From contig JAOSKK010000023.1 in NCBI GenBank assembly GCA_027493615.1, positions 186,001 to 250,000 of the forward strand: DNA of 64,000 bases, given 5' to 3'. This document shows, piece after piece, positions 32,535-40,924 of the stretch. Under the pieces are notes generated by a model. That model did no database searches and was not told the origin of the DNA. It saw only the letters and a program-made list of their open reading frames with translations. How positions within the stretch are numbered: position 1 is the stretch's first letter; every line of letters begins with the position of its first letter. The stretch is from Verrucomicrobiota bacterium. GTDB taxonomy: Bacteria; Verrucomicrobiota; Verrucomicrobiia; Limisphaerales; J093. The translations under genes were made by a program, and so were the position numbers.

Positions 32535-34229
32535 GGCTCGAGCGTCAGCGGCCGTTCCAGGCACACACGGGACCCGTCGGCGACCAGGATCCGCCACCGG
32601 GAATCCGCTCCTTCCAGCGCCGACAAGCCGGCACACGCCACGCGCCGCCCAGAAAGGTTGTGCAGCGCCAACACCGTGTGGGCCCCGTCACGCGTTGCGC
32701 GCTCAAGGCCAAAAACCGACGGGGGCAGGTCCAGCACCCGCTGGCGCGCCAGGGGCGCAAACGCCGGATGCCCACGTCGGGCCCCGAGCAGCCGCCGGTA
32801 GCCCGCCCACACCCGTTGGCGCAGCGAGCCGGGATCCGCCAGTTCCGCCTCGAGTTCCGTCCGCGCGAACTTGCGGCGGTTGATCCGGCGGTGGATGCCG
32901 CTCGACCGCGCCGCTTCGACGTCATTGCGGGAGCCCACCAGCGAATGGAAGTAGATCCCGGGCATCCCTGGAAGGCGAGCATCATGGCCTGCGACACCAG
33001 GAAACGTCGCACGGCCGTGCCCGCCGGCTCGGTCGCCTGCGGGTCCGAGAGCGCGTCGAAATAGGTCACGTTCAGCTCGTACGGACTCTGCGTCCCGTCC
33101 GGATTGTGCTTGTACGAGATCAGCCCCCCATGCGCGCGGCAGCGTTCCGTCAGGAATTCGATTTCCGCCGGCGGCAACAAACCCCGCGCCGGGTTGAGGC
33201 CAATCCCGTCGTGGGAGGCCGTGAAATTGAAAACGTGACCTGGTCGGAAGGCAGTTCGAGGGTGCGCGCCCACCGGGCCAGATGCGTGGCGTCGCCGCGC
33301 AGCAGGGCGTGGGCAAGCAACGGCGGCAGCGCGAAGTTGTAGACCAGTTGCGCCTCGTTCGTGCCGTCGCCGAAGTAGGACACGTTGTCCGCGTGCGGCA
33401 CGTTGGTCTCGGTGATGAGCATCACCGACGGCGCCATCACGTCGAGCACCGCGCGCAGGAGCTGGATGACCGCGTGCGTCTGCGGCAAATGGATGCAGGA
33501 CGTGCCGATCTCCTTCCACAGATACGCGATGGCGTCCAGCCGCAGGAACCGCGCGCCCTGCCGCACGTAGAACCGCAACACGTCGATCAACGCCAGCAGC
33601 ACGTCCGGGTTCTTGAAGTTCAGATCCACCTGGTCGGCGCTGAACGTCGTCCAGACCTCAAGCGGTCCCGCGGCACCCGTAAACCGGGTCAGCAGCGGCA
33701 ACGCCCGCGGCCGGACAACCTGCGACAGATCCGGCCGACCCGTCACCGTGACGAAGAAATCGCGGAACGCCGGATCGCCCGCCAGGAAGCGCTGGAACCA
33801 TTCGCTCGAGGCCGACAGATGGTTGAACACCGCGTCGAACATCAGATCGAAGCTCGCGCCCAGCCGGGCCACGTCGTCCCACGTGCCCAGCCCAGGGTCC
33901 ACCGCCCGATAATCCGTGACCGCAAAGCCGTCGTCCGAGGTGTACGGGAAGTGCGGCAGCAGATGGACCCCGCTGATCGCCTCGCGGAAATGCCGCTCAC
34001 AGAAGTCGGCGAGCGTCCGGAGCGGCGGCTCGTCCGGCGCGCGGACCTGGTCGCCGTAGGTTATCAGGAGGACATCGCGTTCCGTGAGCGGGAGAGAACC
34101 GCGCGGAGGCGCGGCGGGCTGGCCGGGCGGGGTCTGGATCAACTCGAGGAGCCGGCGCTGGAGGGTCGGTACGGCGGCGGACCCGTAGAGGGTCTCGAGC
34201 AACGTGGCGATGCGCTGATGCGGGGACAT
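32501..34229 (-). CDS. GH13 sucrose phosphorylase-like sugar phosphorylase (two frameshifts)
   Basis: Alpha-amylase-fold enzyme of the sucrose/glucosylglycerate phosphorylase type (GH13_18-like), about 576 residues, predicted to cleave an alpha-glucoside with phosphate to glucose 1-phosphate. Catalytic residues are visible: nucleophile in ARFLRLDAIAYLW, acid/base Glu in LITETNVPH, and third Asp in FTASHDGIGL. Shifts: one T missing (coding) at the A4 run 33230-33233 and one G at 32966-32968; repairs give TFFNFTASHDG and FQGMPGIYFHS. No signal peptide, so cytosolic. The start at 34229 (MSPHQRIATLL) is preferred; 34268 is an alternative. Specificity among sucrose, glucosylglycerate and similar glucosides cannot be set from sequence. 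Confidence 0.85.
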
Positions 34230-34382
34230 CTTGAGGCCATTGCACACCAGGAGGTGTGCCGTCGGCAACCGCGGGGTGCGCGCTTGTCGTGCAGCCCGGC
34301 GAGCGCGCGGTTCCGGCGTTAAGTATTAAATTAAGGGCTGACCCCTGAGAATAGAGACGCGGTCGCAGCCGTCGAAACGCTC

Positions 34383-35044
34383 ATGCGCAAGTTCATGTTT
34401 CGTGTTCTGTCCGGCGGCCTCGCCCTCGCCCTCCTCAGCCTGGCCGCCATCGCCGCGTCGCCCCCGCTCTACGAGAACGATTTCCAGAACGACGAGGTCG
34501 GCCAGGCGCCCGCGGGCATGCTCATCCTCGGGGGCGGGTTCGCCGTGCGCGCCGACGGCGACCAGAAATTCCTCGAACTGCCTGGCACGCCCCTCGAGGA
34601 TTACGGGGGTGCTCTTCGGCCCCGCCCAAACCAACAACGTCGCCGTCACCGCCCGCATCTACGGCACCGGCAAAGGACGACGCTACCCCGCGTTCGGGGT
34701 CGGCCTCGGCGGCGTCAATGGCTTCAAGCTCCGCATCAGCCCCGGCAAGAAAGCCCTCGAACTGCACAAGGGCGAGACCGAGGTGCAGCGCGTGCCGTTT
34801 GACTGGCAGTCCGGCCAATGGACCCGCTTCCACCTCCAGCTCCGCGAAAGCCCCGCCGGCGAGTCGGTCGTCGAGGGCAAGGCCTGGACCGAGGGGACAC
34901 CCGAGCCCGCCGAGTGGCTGATCCTCCACGTCGAACGCACCCCGCCCCGCCCCGGCCGTGCCGCCCTCTGGGGCGCTCCCTACGCCGACACCCCCGATCC
35001 GCTATGACGACCTGCGGCTTACCCGGGCGGTCCCGACACCCTGA
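34383..35044 (+). CDS. Secreted jelly-roll-like protein of unknown function (two frameshifts)
   Basis: About 220 residues after repair. The signal peptide is MRKFMFRVLSGGLALALLSL, ending AIA. The rest (YENDFQNDEVGQAPAG, TARIYGTGKGRRYPAFGVG, GFKLRISPGKKALELHKG) has the strand pattern of concanavalin/DUF1080-like sandwiches. One G must be removed at 34605-34609 (giving DYGVLFGPAQ) and one C at 34991-34995 (giving ADTPIRYDDLRLTR), which moves the stop from 35007 to 35042-35044. No catalytic motif was recognised. A TGACCCCT motif lies about 40 bp upstream of the start. Confidence 0.65.
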
Positions 35045-35079
35045 CACCGCCGCCGGGTCGGCCGGCCTTGCCATGAACC

Positions 35080-35104
35080 TGTGGTGCGGGCTTCCAGCCT
35101 GCAC
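35080..35104 (-). repeat. REP1 copy upstream of the propeller gene
   Basis: TGTGGTGCGGGCTTCCAGCC followed by TGCAC is REP1 in reverse orientation. The open frame of the following gene extends back into it. Confidence 0.75.
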
Positions 35105-35170
35105 CCCCGCGGTTCATGGTCACCGGGCAGGTCCGCCCGGAACCGGCCGCGTCCCCTGAACCTGCCCTCC

Positions 35171-36772
35171 TTGCCGGAGCGAGGTTCCTGCCGAGCCACG
35201 GCTCCGGAGGACCTTTGCCCCACCACTTGCTGGTTCGGCAGGCACCTCGTCACGCTGAGCGTCTCGTTCGGGTGCCTCGCCGCGACGCTGCCCGCCGCCG
35301 AACCACCCGCGATTCCGTACTTCCAGATCGAAGTCCTCGACGAACAGACCGGCCGCGGGGTCCCGCTGGTCGAACTCACGACCGTCCACCACCTGCGGTT
35401 CGTGACCGACAACGCCGGGCGCATCGCGTTTCATGAACCCGGCCTCATGGGGCGTCCCCTGTTCTTCCACGTGCGCAGCCACGGCTACGAATACCCGCGT
35501 GACGGCTTCGGTTACGCCGGCACGGCGCTCACCCCCCAACCCGGCGGGAAGGCTACGCTCCGCCTCCGCCGACTGAACGTGGCCGAACGCTTGTACCGGA
35601 TCACCGGCGAGGGGTTGTATCGCGACAGCGTCCTGCTCGGCGAACCCACGCCGCTGGCCGAACCGCTGGGCAGCGGTCAGGTCGCCGGTCAGGACTCGGC
35701 CTTCGCGGAGCTGTACCGGGGCAAGGTCTTCTGGTTCTGGGGCGACACGAGCCGGCTTCGCCATCCCCTGGGCCATTTCTGGATGGCCTGTGCGACGTCC
35801 GAACTCCCCGGCACCGGCGGGCTCGACCCGGCCGTGGGCATCAACCTGAACTACTACGTGGATGCGGAAGGCTTCAGCCGCCCGGTCTGCCGTCTGGGCG
35901 TCGAGCGCGGGCTGATCTGGGCCGACGGGTTCGTGGTGCTTCCCGACGAGACCGGCCGGGAACGGCTCCTGTGTCACTACGCGCACATGGAGTCGCTCGA
36001 ACGAATGCTCGGGCACGGCCTGGCGATCTGGAACGACGACCGCGCCGAGTTCGAACGGCTCAAGGAACTCGATCTCGCGGACCGTCTCCGCTTCCCCGGC
36101 CAGGCGCATCCGATCCGGCATCGCGACGGCGGGACCGAGTACGTGTTGCTGGGCGAGGTGTTCCCCAATGTGCGGGTCCGCGCCGAGTTCGCGGCCTGGC
36201 TCGATCCGGACCGTTACGAGGTCTGGACTTGTCTCGAAGCTGGCCCGGACGGTCAGGACCGGATGCGCCGCGATGCCGAAGGCCGCGCCCGGTTCGGCTG
36301 GCGGCCCGGGAGGACGCCGCTGGATGCGGCCGCCGAACGCCGCCTCGTCGCGGCGGGCCAACTCGAGGCCGCCGAAGCGCATTTCCTGCCGGTGGATGTG
36401 GACACCGGCAGGCCGGTGCTGATGCATCGGGGCACGGTGCGTTGGAACCCGTTTCGCCAACGTTGGGTCCTGATCGCCACCGAGCAGGGCGGGACATCGC
36501 CGCTGGGCGAAGTCTGGTATGCCGAAGCCCGGGCGCCCACGGGTCCCTGGCGGCGCGCGAAGAAGATCGTGACGCACGACCGGTACACCTTCTACAACCC
36601 GGTGCACCACGCGTTCTTCGATCAGAACGGCGGGCGCCGGATCTACTTCGAAGGCACCTACGCGAACACATTCTCGGGCAACCCCGACGCCACGCCGCGG
36701 TACGACTACAACCAGATCATGTACCGGCTGGACCTGGAGGACCCACGGCTCACGGCGGCGCGGGCGGAGTGA
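35171..36772 (+). CDS. Secreted beta-propeller protein, glycoside hydrolase-like (start uncertain)
   Basis: About 533 residues. A hydrophobic leader (HLVTLSVSFGCLAATLPAA) precedes an N-terminal sandwich (YFQIEVLDEQTGRGVPLVEL). The rest has propeller-like strands: LYRGKVFWFWGDTSR, GLIWADGFVVLPDE, GTVRWNPFRQRWVLIATE and RRIYFEGTYANTFSGN, resembling DUF4185/GH43-like families. No ATG precedes the leader; a TTG at 35171 is the nearest candidate, and the frame otherwise opens in the REP1 repeat at 35080, so an upstream indel could hide the true start. The gene overlaps the convergent DUF6259 gene by 23 bp. No catalytic residues assigned. Confidence 0.65.
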   Translation: MPERGSCRATAPEDLCPTTCWFGRHLVTLSVSFGCLAATLPAAEPPAIPYFQIEVLDEQTGRGVPLVELTTVHHLRFVTDNAGRIAFHEPGLMGRPLFFHVRSHGYEYPRDGFGYAGTALTPQPGGKATLRLRRLNVAERLYRITGEGLYRDSVLLGEPTPLAEPLGSGQVAGQDSAFAELYRGKVFWFWGDTSRLRHPLGHFWMACATSELPGTGGLDPAVGINLNYYVDAEGFSRPVCRLGVERGLIWADGFVVLPDETGRERLLCHYAHMESLERMLGHGLAIWNDDRAEFERLKELDLADRLRFPGQAHPIRHRDGGTEYVLLGEVFPNVRVRAEFAAWLDPDRYEVWTCLEAGPDGQDRMRRDAEGRARFGWRPGRTPLDAAAERRLVAAGQLEAAEAHFLPVDVDTGRPVLMHRGTVRWNPFRQRWVLIATEQGGTSPLGEVWYAEARAPTGPWRRAKKIVTHDRYTFYNPVHHAFFDQNGGRRIYFEGTYANTFSGNPDATPRYDYNQIMYRLDLEDPRLTAARAE

Positions 36773-39041
36773 GTTCGAGCAGACAGGCGTCAAGAGGCGC
36801 CAGGGCCGGGCTGATCCGCCATACGGCCCCACTGGCCTCGCCGAGGGGTTGGCGTCCGCCGGGATCCACCCGGTGCACCTGTCCGCGCTCCGGCAAACCC
36901 CACGCTTCGGCGTCCACCTCGATGATGGGGCGGGAGGCTTCCGGGCTGAGACTCGCCAAGGCGACGGCCACGGTGCCGTCCGGCGCGCGCCAACCCGCGG
37001 CGAGCGCGAGCGGGACCTTCTGACGGAATTCGGTGAGCCCTCCTTGCTGGCCGGCGTAGATCGAAAGGCGGGACATCGCGATGGTGGCGGAAGGTGCGTG
37101 GACCTTGGGCGGCGCGAGCAGCGTGCCGTGCAGGAGATGGTCCCGGGCGTGGGCGTGGAGTCGGGCGAGGCGGAGCACGTAGTGGAGTTCCTCGGCGCGG
37201 CTTTCGAGATGTGCGGGCCGGAAGTTGGCCAGGGTGGGCTGCTGACCCCACACGAAGGCCCGCGCCTGCTCGAGGTAGAACTGCTGGGCAAAACGGCGGT
37301 CGAGCAGGGCGAGGGGCTCTCTCGGAGCGAAATCGGCCGGCCAGAGTTCATCGTAAGGAGGCATCGTGAGCGAGGAGTAGTTGCCGTAGAACACGCTGTA
37401 ACCGTGGTAGACGGCGGGGAAAAACGGGATCGGTTCCCAGCCGTCGGGTCCGGCGTAGCGCTCGCGGCTGACCTGCAGGGCGAGCATGAGATCGAGATGC
37501 GGCAACCAGTTTTCGCCGCAGCCTTCCCCGGCCAAAGCGGGTCCGCGATGCGTCGGGGCCCGCGCCCGGATGTCGGTGGCCAGCCGCCGGAAACCTTCCA
37601 TCCAGTACGTGCCGCCGCCCAGCGGATGGCCGTGGTCCGGGTCGAAGCACGCGAGGCTGCTGCATGCCTGGTCCATGTAAATGCCGTCCACGCCCAGGTC
37701 GGCGATCGCACGGGAGGCGAGGTCGGCATAGGTCTGGCGCCAGAAGGTCGTTCCCATGCACATCGAGGCGCAGGGCGCGCGGGTGAAGGTGTTGTACACC
37801 TCCGGATGCACCTGCCCGTCGGCAGCCTTCACGGCCCAACGCCGGGCATCACGGTTCGTCCAGCTCGCGGTCGTCATGCCCCAGAGCCGCTGGTTCATGT
37901 ACACGATGGCACGCACGTCCTGTTGGTGGGCGCGGGCGAGGGCGGTGCGGAACGCCTCTTCCCCTTCGCGCGGCGGCAGGTATTCCGGGAACCCGACGTC
38001 GTAGGCGCAGCCGTGCCACCAATGCCAGAAGACGCTGACCGGCAGACCCAGCGTCCGCTGCAAGACCACCGCCGGCTCCAGCACACCGGGAGAGGCCCCG
38101 CGGTTCCACACCCACAACGCCGTGTTCGTGACCCAGTCCGGCACGAGGCCCCGCCGCAGCCGGCTTTCCCGCGCCCACACCTGGTTCGTCGCCCAGCCCC
38201 GATACTGCGCCGCCGCCTCGTACCAGCCGCCCCGGAACATCCCCACGATGACCGCGTAAGGCAGCGCGTAGTCCACGGGCGAACCGGCCTCGCGCTCCGG
38301 CCGGTGCAGCACCTCGAGATTCAGGCCCGTGTCGCCGCCGCCGAAAACGGCGAAGTCCTTGAGGTGCCCGGCCGGGTCGTCACACGCCACATAAAGCCCG
38401 GGCGAACCCGGGTTCGAGAGGGCGAGACACTGCAGCGACAGCAGACCGGGATACGGCCACTCGAGGCGTCGCGCAGCCGCCGTCTCACCCTTTAACCAGG
38501 CGCGTGCGTTGCCGGTTTCCTGTCCCAACCAGGCCGGCACCGCGAGACGTTCGCCCGGCCGCTCAGGAAGGTTCAGCAGCCGCGGGAAACGAATCCGGTC
38601 CAGCACGAGTCCCCCGCGGTGTTGGACCTCGATTTGCCAGCGGCTCAGGGGCGCCTGTTCATCGAGGCGGACGGTCACCGTGACGGCCAGGTCCGGCGCT
38701 TGCGGCAGACCGAAGTCCGTCCAGCACCAGCGCCGGGCGTGAGGCGCCCCGGCAATGGAGGACACGTCGAATCGCCGCGCCTGGGCGGGCCGGAGGTTGC
38801 CGATCCCGGTGAGCTCGAGTTCCCAGAGCGCCCCCTCGGCGCTTCCGGCTCCGACCAGGTTGTGCGGGGACGCGGGCTCGGCGAGTTCGACGAGTTGGCC
38901 GGACCGCGGGGCCAACGCGACCTGGAGATGCCCGGTGGTCAGGCGGTAAAGGGATACCTCGGCAAGGAGGGCGGGAGCGGAGGTCAGCAGAGCGAAGGCA
39001 GCGCTGAGCCAGAGGAACCGGTGCAGGCGGGACGGCCGCAC
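36750..39041 (-). CDS. Secreted DUF6259-type TIM-barrel protein, putative glycoside hydrolase
   Basis: Protein of about 763 residues. A signal peptide follows the proposed GTG start (RFLWLSAAFALLTSAPALLA). The N-terminal sandwich (YRLTTGHLQVALAPRSGQLV) is followed by a barrel with FWHWWHGCAYDVGFPEYLPP, IVYMNQRLWGM, LGVDGIYMDQACSS and GPALAGEGCGENW, the pattern of DUF6259 and related GH36/GH101-like families. The acidic residues in GIYMDQ and GEGCGE are catalytic candidates by position only. The GTG at 39041 and the first few codons (RPSRLH) come from a REP1 repeat; with no other start upstream except through more repeats, the repeat appears to supply the 5' end. Intact frame. Confidence 0.7.
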   Translation of the reverse strand: MRPSRLHRFLWLSAAFALLTSAPALLAEVSLYRLTTGHLQVALAPRSGQLVELAEPASPHNLVGAGSAEGALWELELTGIGNLRPAQARRFDVSSIAGAPHARRWCWTDFGLPQAPDLAVTVTVRLDEQAPLSRWQIEVQHRGGLVLDRIRFPRLLNLPERPGERLAVPAWLGQETGNARAWLKGETAAARRLEWPYPGLLSLQCLALSNPGSPGLYVACDDPAGHLKDFAVFGGGDTGLNLEVLHRPEREAGSPVDYALPYAVIVGMFRGGWYEAAAQYRGWATNQVWARESRLRRGLVPDWVTNTALWVWNRGASPGVLEPAVVLQRTLGLPVSVFWHWWHGCAYDVGFPEYLPPREGEEAFRTALARAHQQDVRAIVYMNQRLWGMTTASWTNRDARRWAVKAADGQVHPEVYNTFTRAPCASMCMGTTFWRQTYADLASRAIADLGVDGIYMDQACSSLACFDPDHGHPLGGGTYWMEGFRRLATDIRARAPTHRGPALAGEGCGENWLPHLDLMLALQVSRERYAGPDGWEPIPFFPAVYHGYSVFYGNYSSLTMPPYDELWPADFAPREPLALLDRRFAQQFYLEQARAFVWGQQPTLANFRPAHLESRAEELHYVLRLARLHAHARDHLLHGTLLAPPKVHAPSATIAMSRLSIYAGQQGGLTEFRQKVPLALAAGWRAPDGTVAVALASLSPEASRPIIEVDAEAWGLPERGQVHRVDPGGRQPLGEASGAVWRISPALAPLDACLLELTPPAPP

Positions 39042-39150
39042 CACCCCTACTGGGACGCGGTGCAGGCAAGATGCCCGCACCACAGGGGTATCGCGCAGGC
39101 AGGATGCCCGCACCACAGGGGTATCGCGCAGGCGGGATGGCCGCACCCCA
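39021..39150 (+). repeat. REP1 cluster, four copies
   Basis: Copies at 39021-39044, 39060-39084, about 39093-39118 and about 39125-39150, separated by short linkers including CAGGGGTATCG between copies. The consensus is GTGCAGGCGGGACGCCCGCA followed by CCACA. This is the densest REP1 cluster in the window; it directly precedes the DUF6259 coding region and abuts the 8-nt array. Confidence 0.8.
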
Positions 39151-39186
39151 GGGGGACGAGGCGGACGGCAGTACGTCGCGGCTGCC

Positions 39187-39328
39187 GCACCCTTCCACCG
39201 TCCCACCGTCGCACCCTTCCACCGTCGCACCGTCGCACCCTTCCACCGTCGCACCGTCGCACCCTTCCACCGTCGCACCGTCCCACGGTCCCACCGTCCC
39301 ACCGCCTCACGGTCCCACCGTCCCACCA
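39187..39328 (-). repeat. 8-nt tandem repeat array, CACCGTCC type
   Basis: About seventeen 8-nt units with variants CACCGTCC, CACCGTCG and CACCCTTC. This is the reverse complement of the GGGACGGT array at 40703-40816. It lies between the DUF6259 and PQQ-protein genes. Confidence 0.75.
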
Positions 39329-39357
39329 GGTTCGCTGCCTTCATCGGCGGCGGCCGT

Positions 39358-40663
39358 TCATTGCGATTCGACGCGATACAGATGCGTGCGGCTGCGCAGG
39401 AACAAGGCGTTGCCCGAAACGGCGGGCGAGGCCATGAAGCCATCGCCCAATCGGTTCTCGGCCAGCACCCGGAACTCGCGGGTGTCGCTGGCGAGCACCG
39501 TGGTCTTGCCTTCCTCGCTGAAGCAGTAGAGCCGGCCGGGAGCGGCGAGGAGCGACGCCGAATAGTTGCCGCCGACGCGTTCGTTCCACACGACTTCGCC
39601 CGTGCGGGCGTCCCAACATGTGGCGACGCCGCCGTCTTCCATCCCGTACAGCCGGTCCTCGACGAGGGCGAGCGAGGGTTTCTTGGGCACGCTGCGCTTG
39701 GTCATCCACGCCACCTTCAGTTGCGTGCCAGGCGGGGCGGCGGCGTTGGCGTCGATCACCTCGCCCTTCTTGCCGGGTCGAAGCGCGAGGAGTTGGCCGC
39801 CGGCGAAGCCGCTGGGCACGAAGATCAGCCCGTGCCCGAGGACGGGTCGGGTGCTGCCGGAATGGTTGTTGCGTTCCTCGACGCGCCACCACTCCTCGCC
39901 GGTCAACGGGTCGTAGGCATAGAAGGCCTTGGCGCCCTGGCTGAGGAGTGTGGGGACGCCCTCGAGGATGGCGACATGCGGCGTGGCGAAGGCCTTGCGA
40001 AAGTCGCCTTCGATCATCGGCTTGCCGTGCTCATCCAGGTCCTGGAAATCGATCGAGCGATCCCGGCGCCAGACGGTCCGGCCCGTGTGCTTGTCGAGCG
40101 CGACCAGATACTGGTGGTCACTGCCGTCGAAGTGCAGCAGCAGCAGGTCGCCGTACAGGATGGGGCTCGATCCCCGCCCCGCGGTAGTGGTTGCAGACAA
40201 AATCGCGCCGTTCCCAGAGTACACGGCCGGTGGCGGTGTCGAGACAGGCCGTGCCGGGGGAACCGAAAGTCACATAGACCCGGCCTTCCTCAAGGACCGG
40301 CGTAGGCGAGGCGTACGTGTTGAACTTGTGGGCGAACTGCGGTTCCTCCACCGCGAAGAGCTTGAGGTCGTGCAGCACGGCACCGGTGTCGCGGTGGACG
40401 GCGATGGCGGACAGCTCGGTGCCATCCTCGGTGGCGGTGCCCATCCAGACCTGGTCGCCCCAGATCACGGGCGAGGACCAGCCGCGACCGTGAATCGGCG
40501 TCTTCCAGCGGAGGTTCGTCGTCTCGCTCCAGGTGAGCGGCAGTTCGCGGGACGTGGTGACGCCATCGCCGCGCGGGCCGCGGAACTGGGGCCAGTTGAG
40601 GTCGCCAGCGGTCACGGCGGCGACCAGTGCCAGACCGGCGGCTGCGTACAGGGTGCCATGCAT
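39358..40663 (-). CDS. PQQ-binding-like beta-propeller repeat protein (one frameshift)
   Basis: Exported propeller of about 434 residues in the BamB/PQQ-repeat superfamily. The start at 40663 gives a short signal (LYAAAGLALVAAVTAG). NWPQFRGPRGDG, typical of verrucomicrobial and planctomycete members, opens the mature protein. Repeats such as VALDKHTGRTVWRRDRS, YAYDPLTGEEWWRVEER and CWDARTGEVVWNERVGGN follow the W-docking pattern. One base is extra in a C4 run at 40172-40180; the repair gives HYRGAGSSPILYGD. It is flanked by 8-nt arrays in opposite orientation. Function unknown. Confidence 0.8.
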
Positions 40664-40702
40664 GGGCAGGAGGTAAGCACAGGTGTTCGGAGGGGACAAC
40701 TG

Positions 40703-40816
40703 TGGGACGGTGGGACGGTGGGACGGTGGGACGGTGGGACGGTGGGACGGTGGGACGGTGGGACGGTGGGACGGTGGGACGGTGGGACGGTGGGACGGTG
40801 GGACGGTGGGACGGTG
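40703..40816 (+). repeat. 8-nt tandem repeat array, GGGACGGT, about 14 copies
   Basis: Fourteen nearly perfect head-to-tail copies of GGGACGGT occupy 114 bp upstream of the PQQ-protein gene. Units have no spacers, so this is a simple tandem repeat and not a CRISPR array. A REP2 copy follows directly. Confidence 0.9.
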
Positions 40817-40822
40817 CGAGAG

Positions 40823-40865
40823 TCGCGAAGCGTTTGGAGTGCGTCGCGCTTCAGCGCCGCTTTGC
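40823..40865 (+). repeat. REP2 copy upstream of the MFS gene
   Basis: GCGAAGCGTTTGGAGTGCGT then CGCGCTTCAGCGCCGCTTTG closely matches the copy at 16552-16592. It lies between the 8-nt array and the MFS start. Confidence 0.75.
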
Positions 40866-40924
40866 GTGCCGGAAGAGACGACAGCGGGGTTGTCTCGCGC
40901 GCCTGGATCTGGTTTCGTTCGCGC

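Noticed and set aside
35120..37729. Minus-strand open frame of about 870 codons crossing two convergent genes
   Set aside because: It overlaps the propeller gene antisense and the DUF6259 gene in the wrong frame, with composition typical of shadow frames (Arg, Pro and Ala rich) and no recognisable domain.
39021..40816. Possible CRISPR array from the regularly spaced short repeats
   Set aside because: The 8-nt units have no spacers and the REP1 copies have short, similar linkers of uneven length. No cas gene is nearby.
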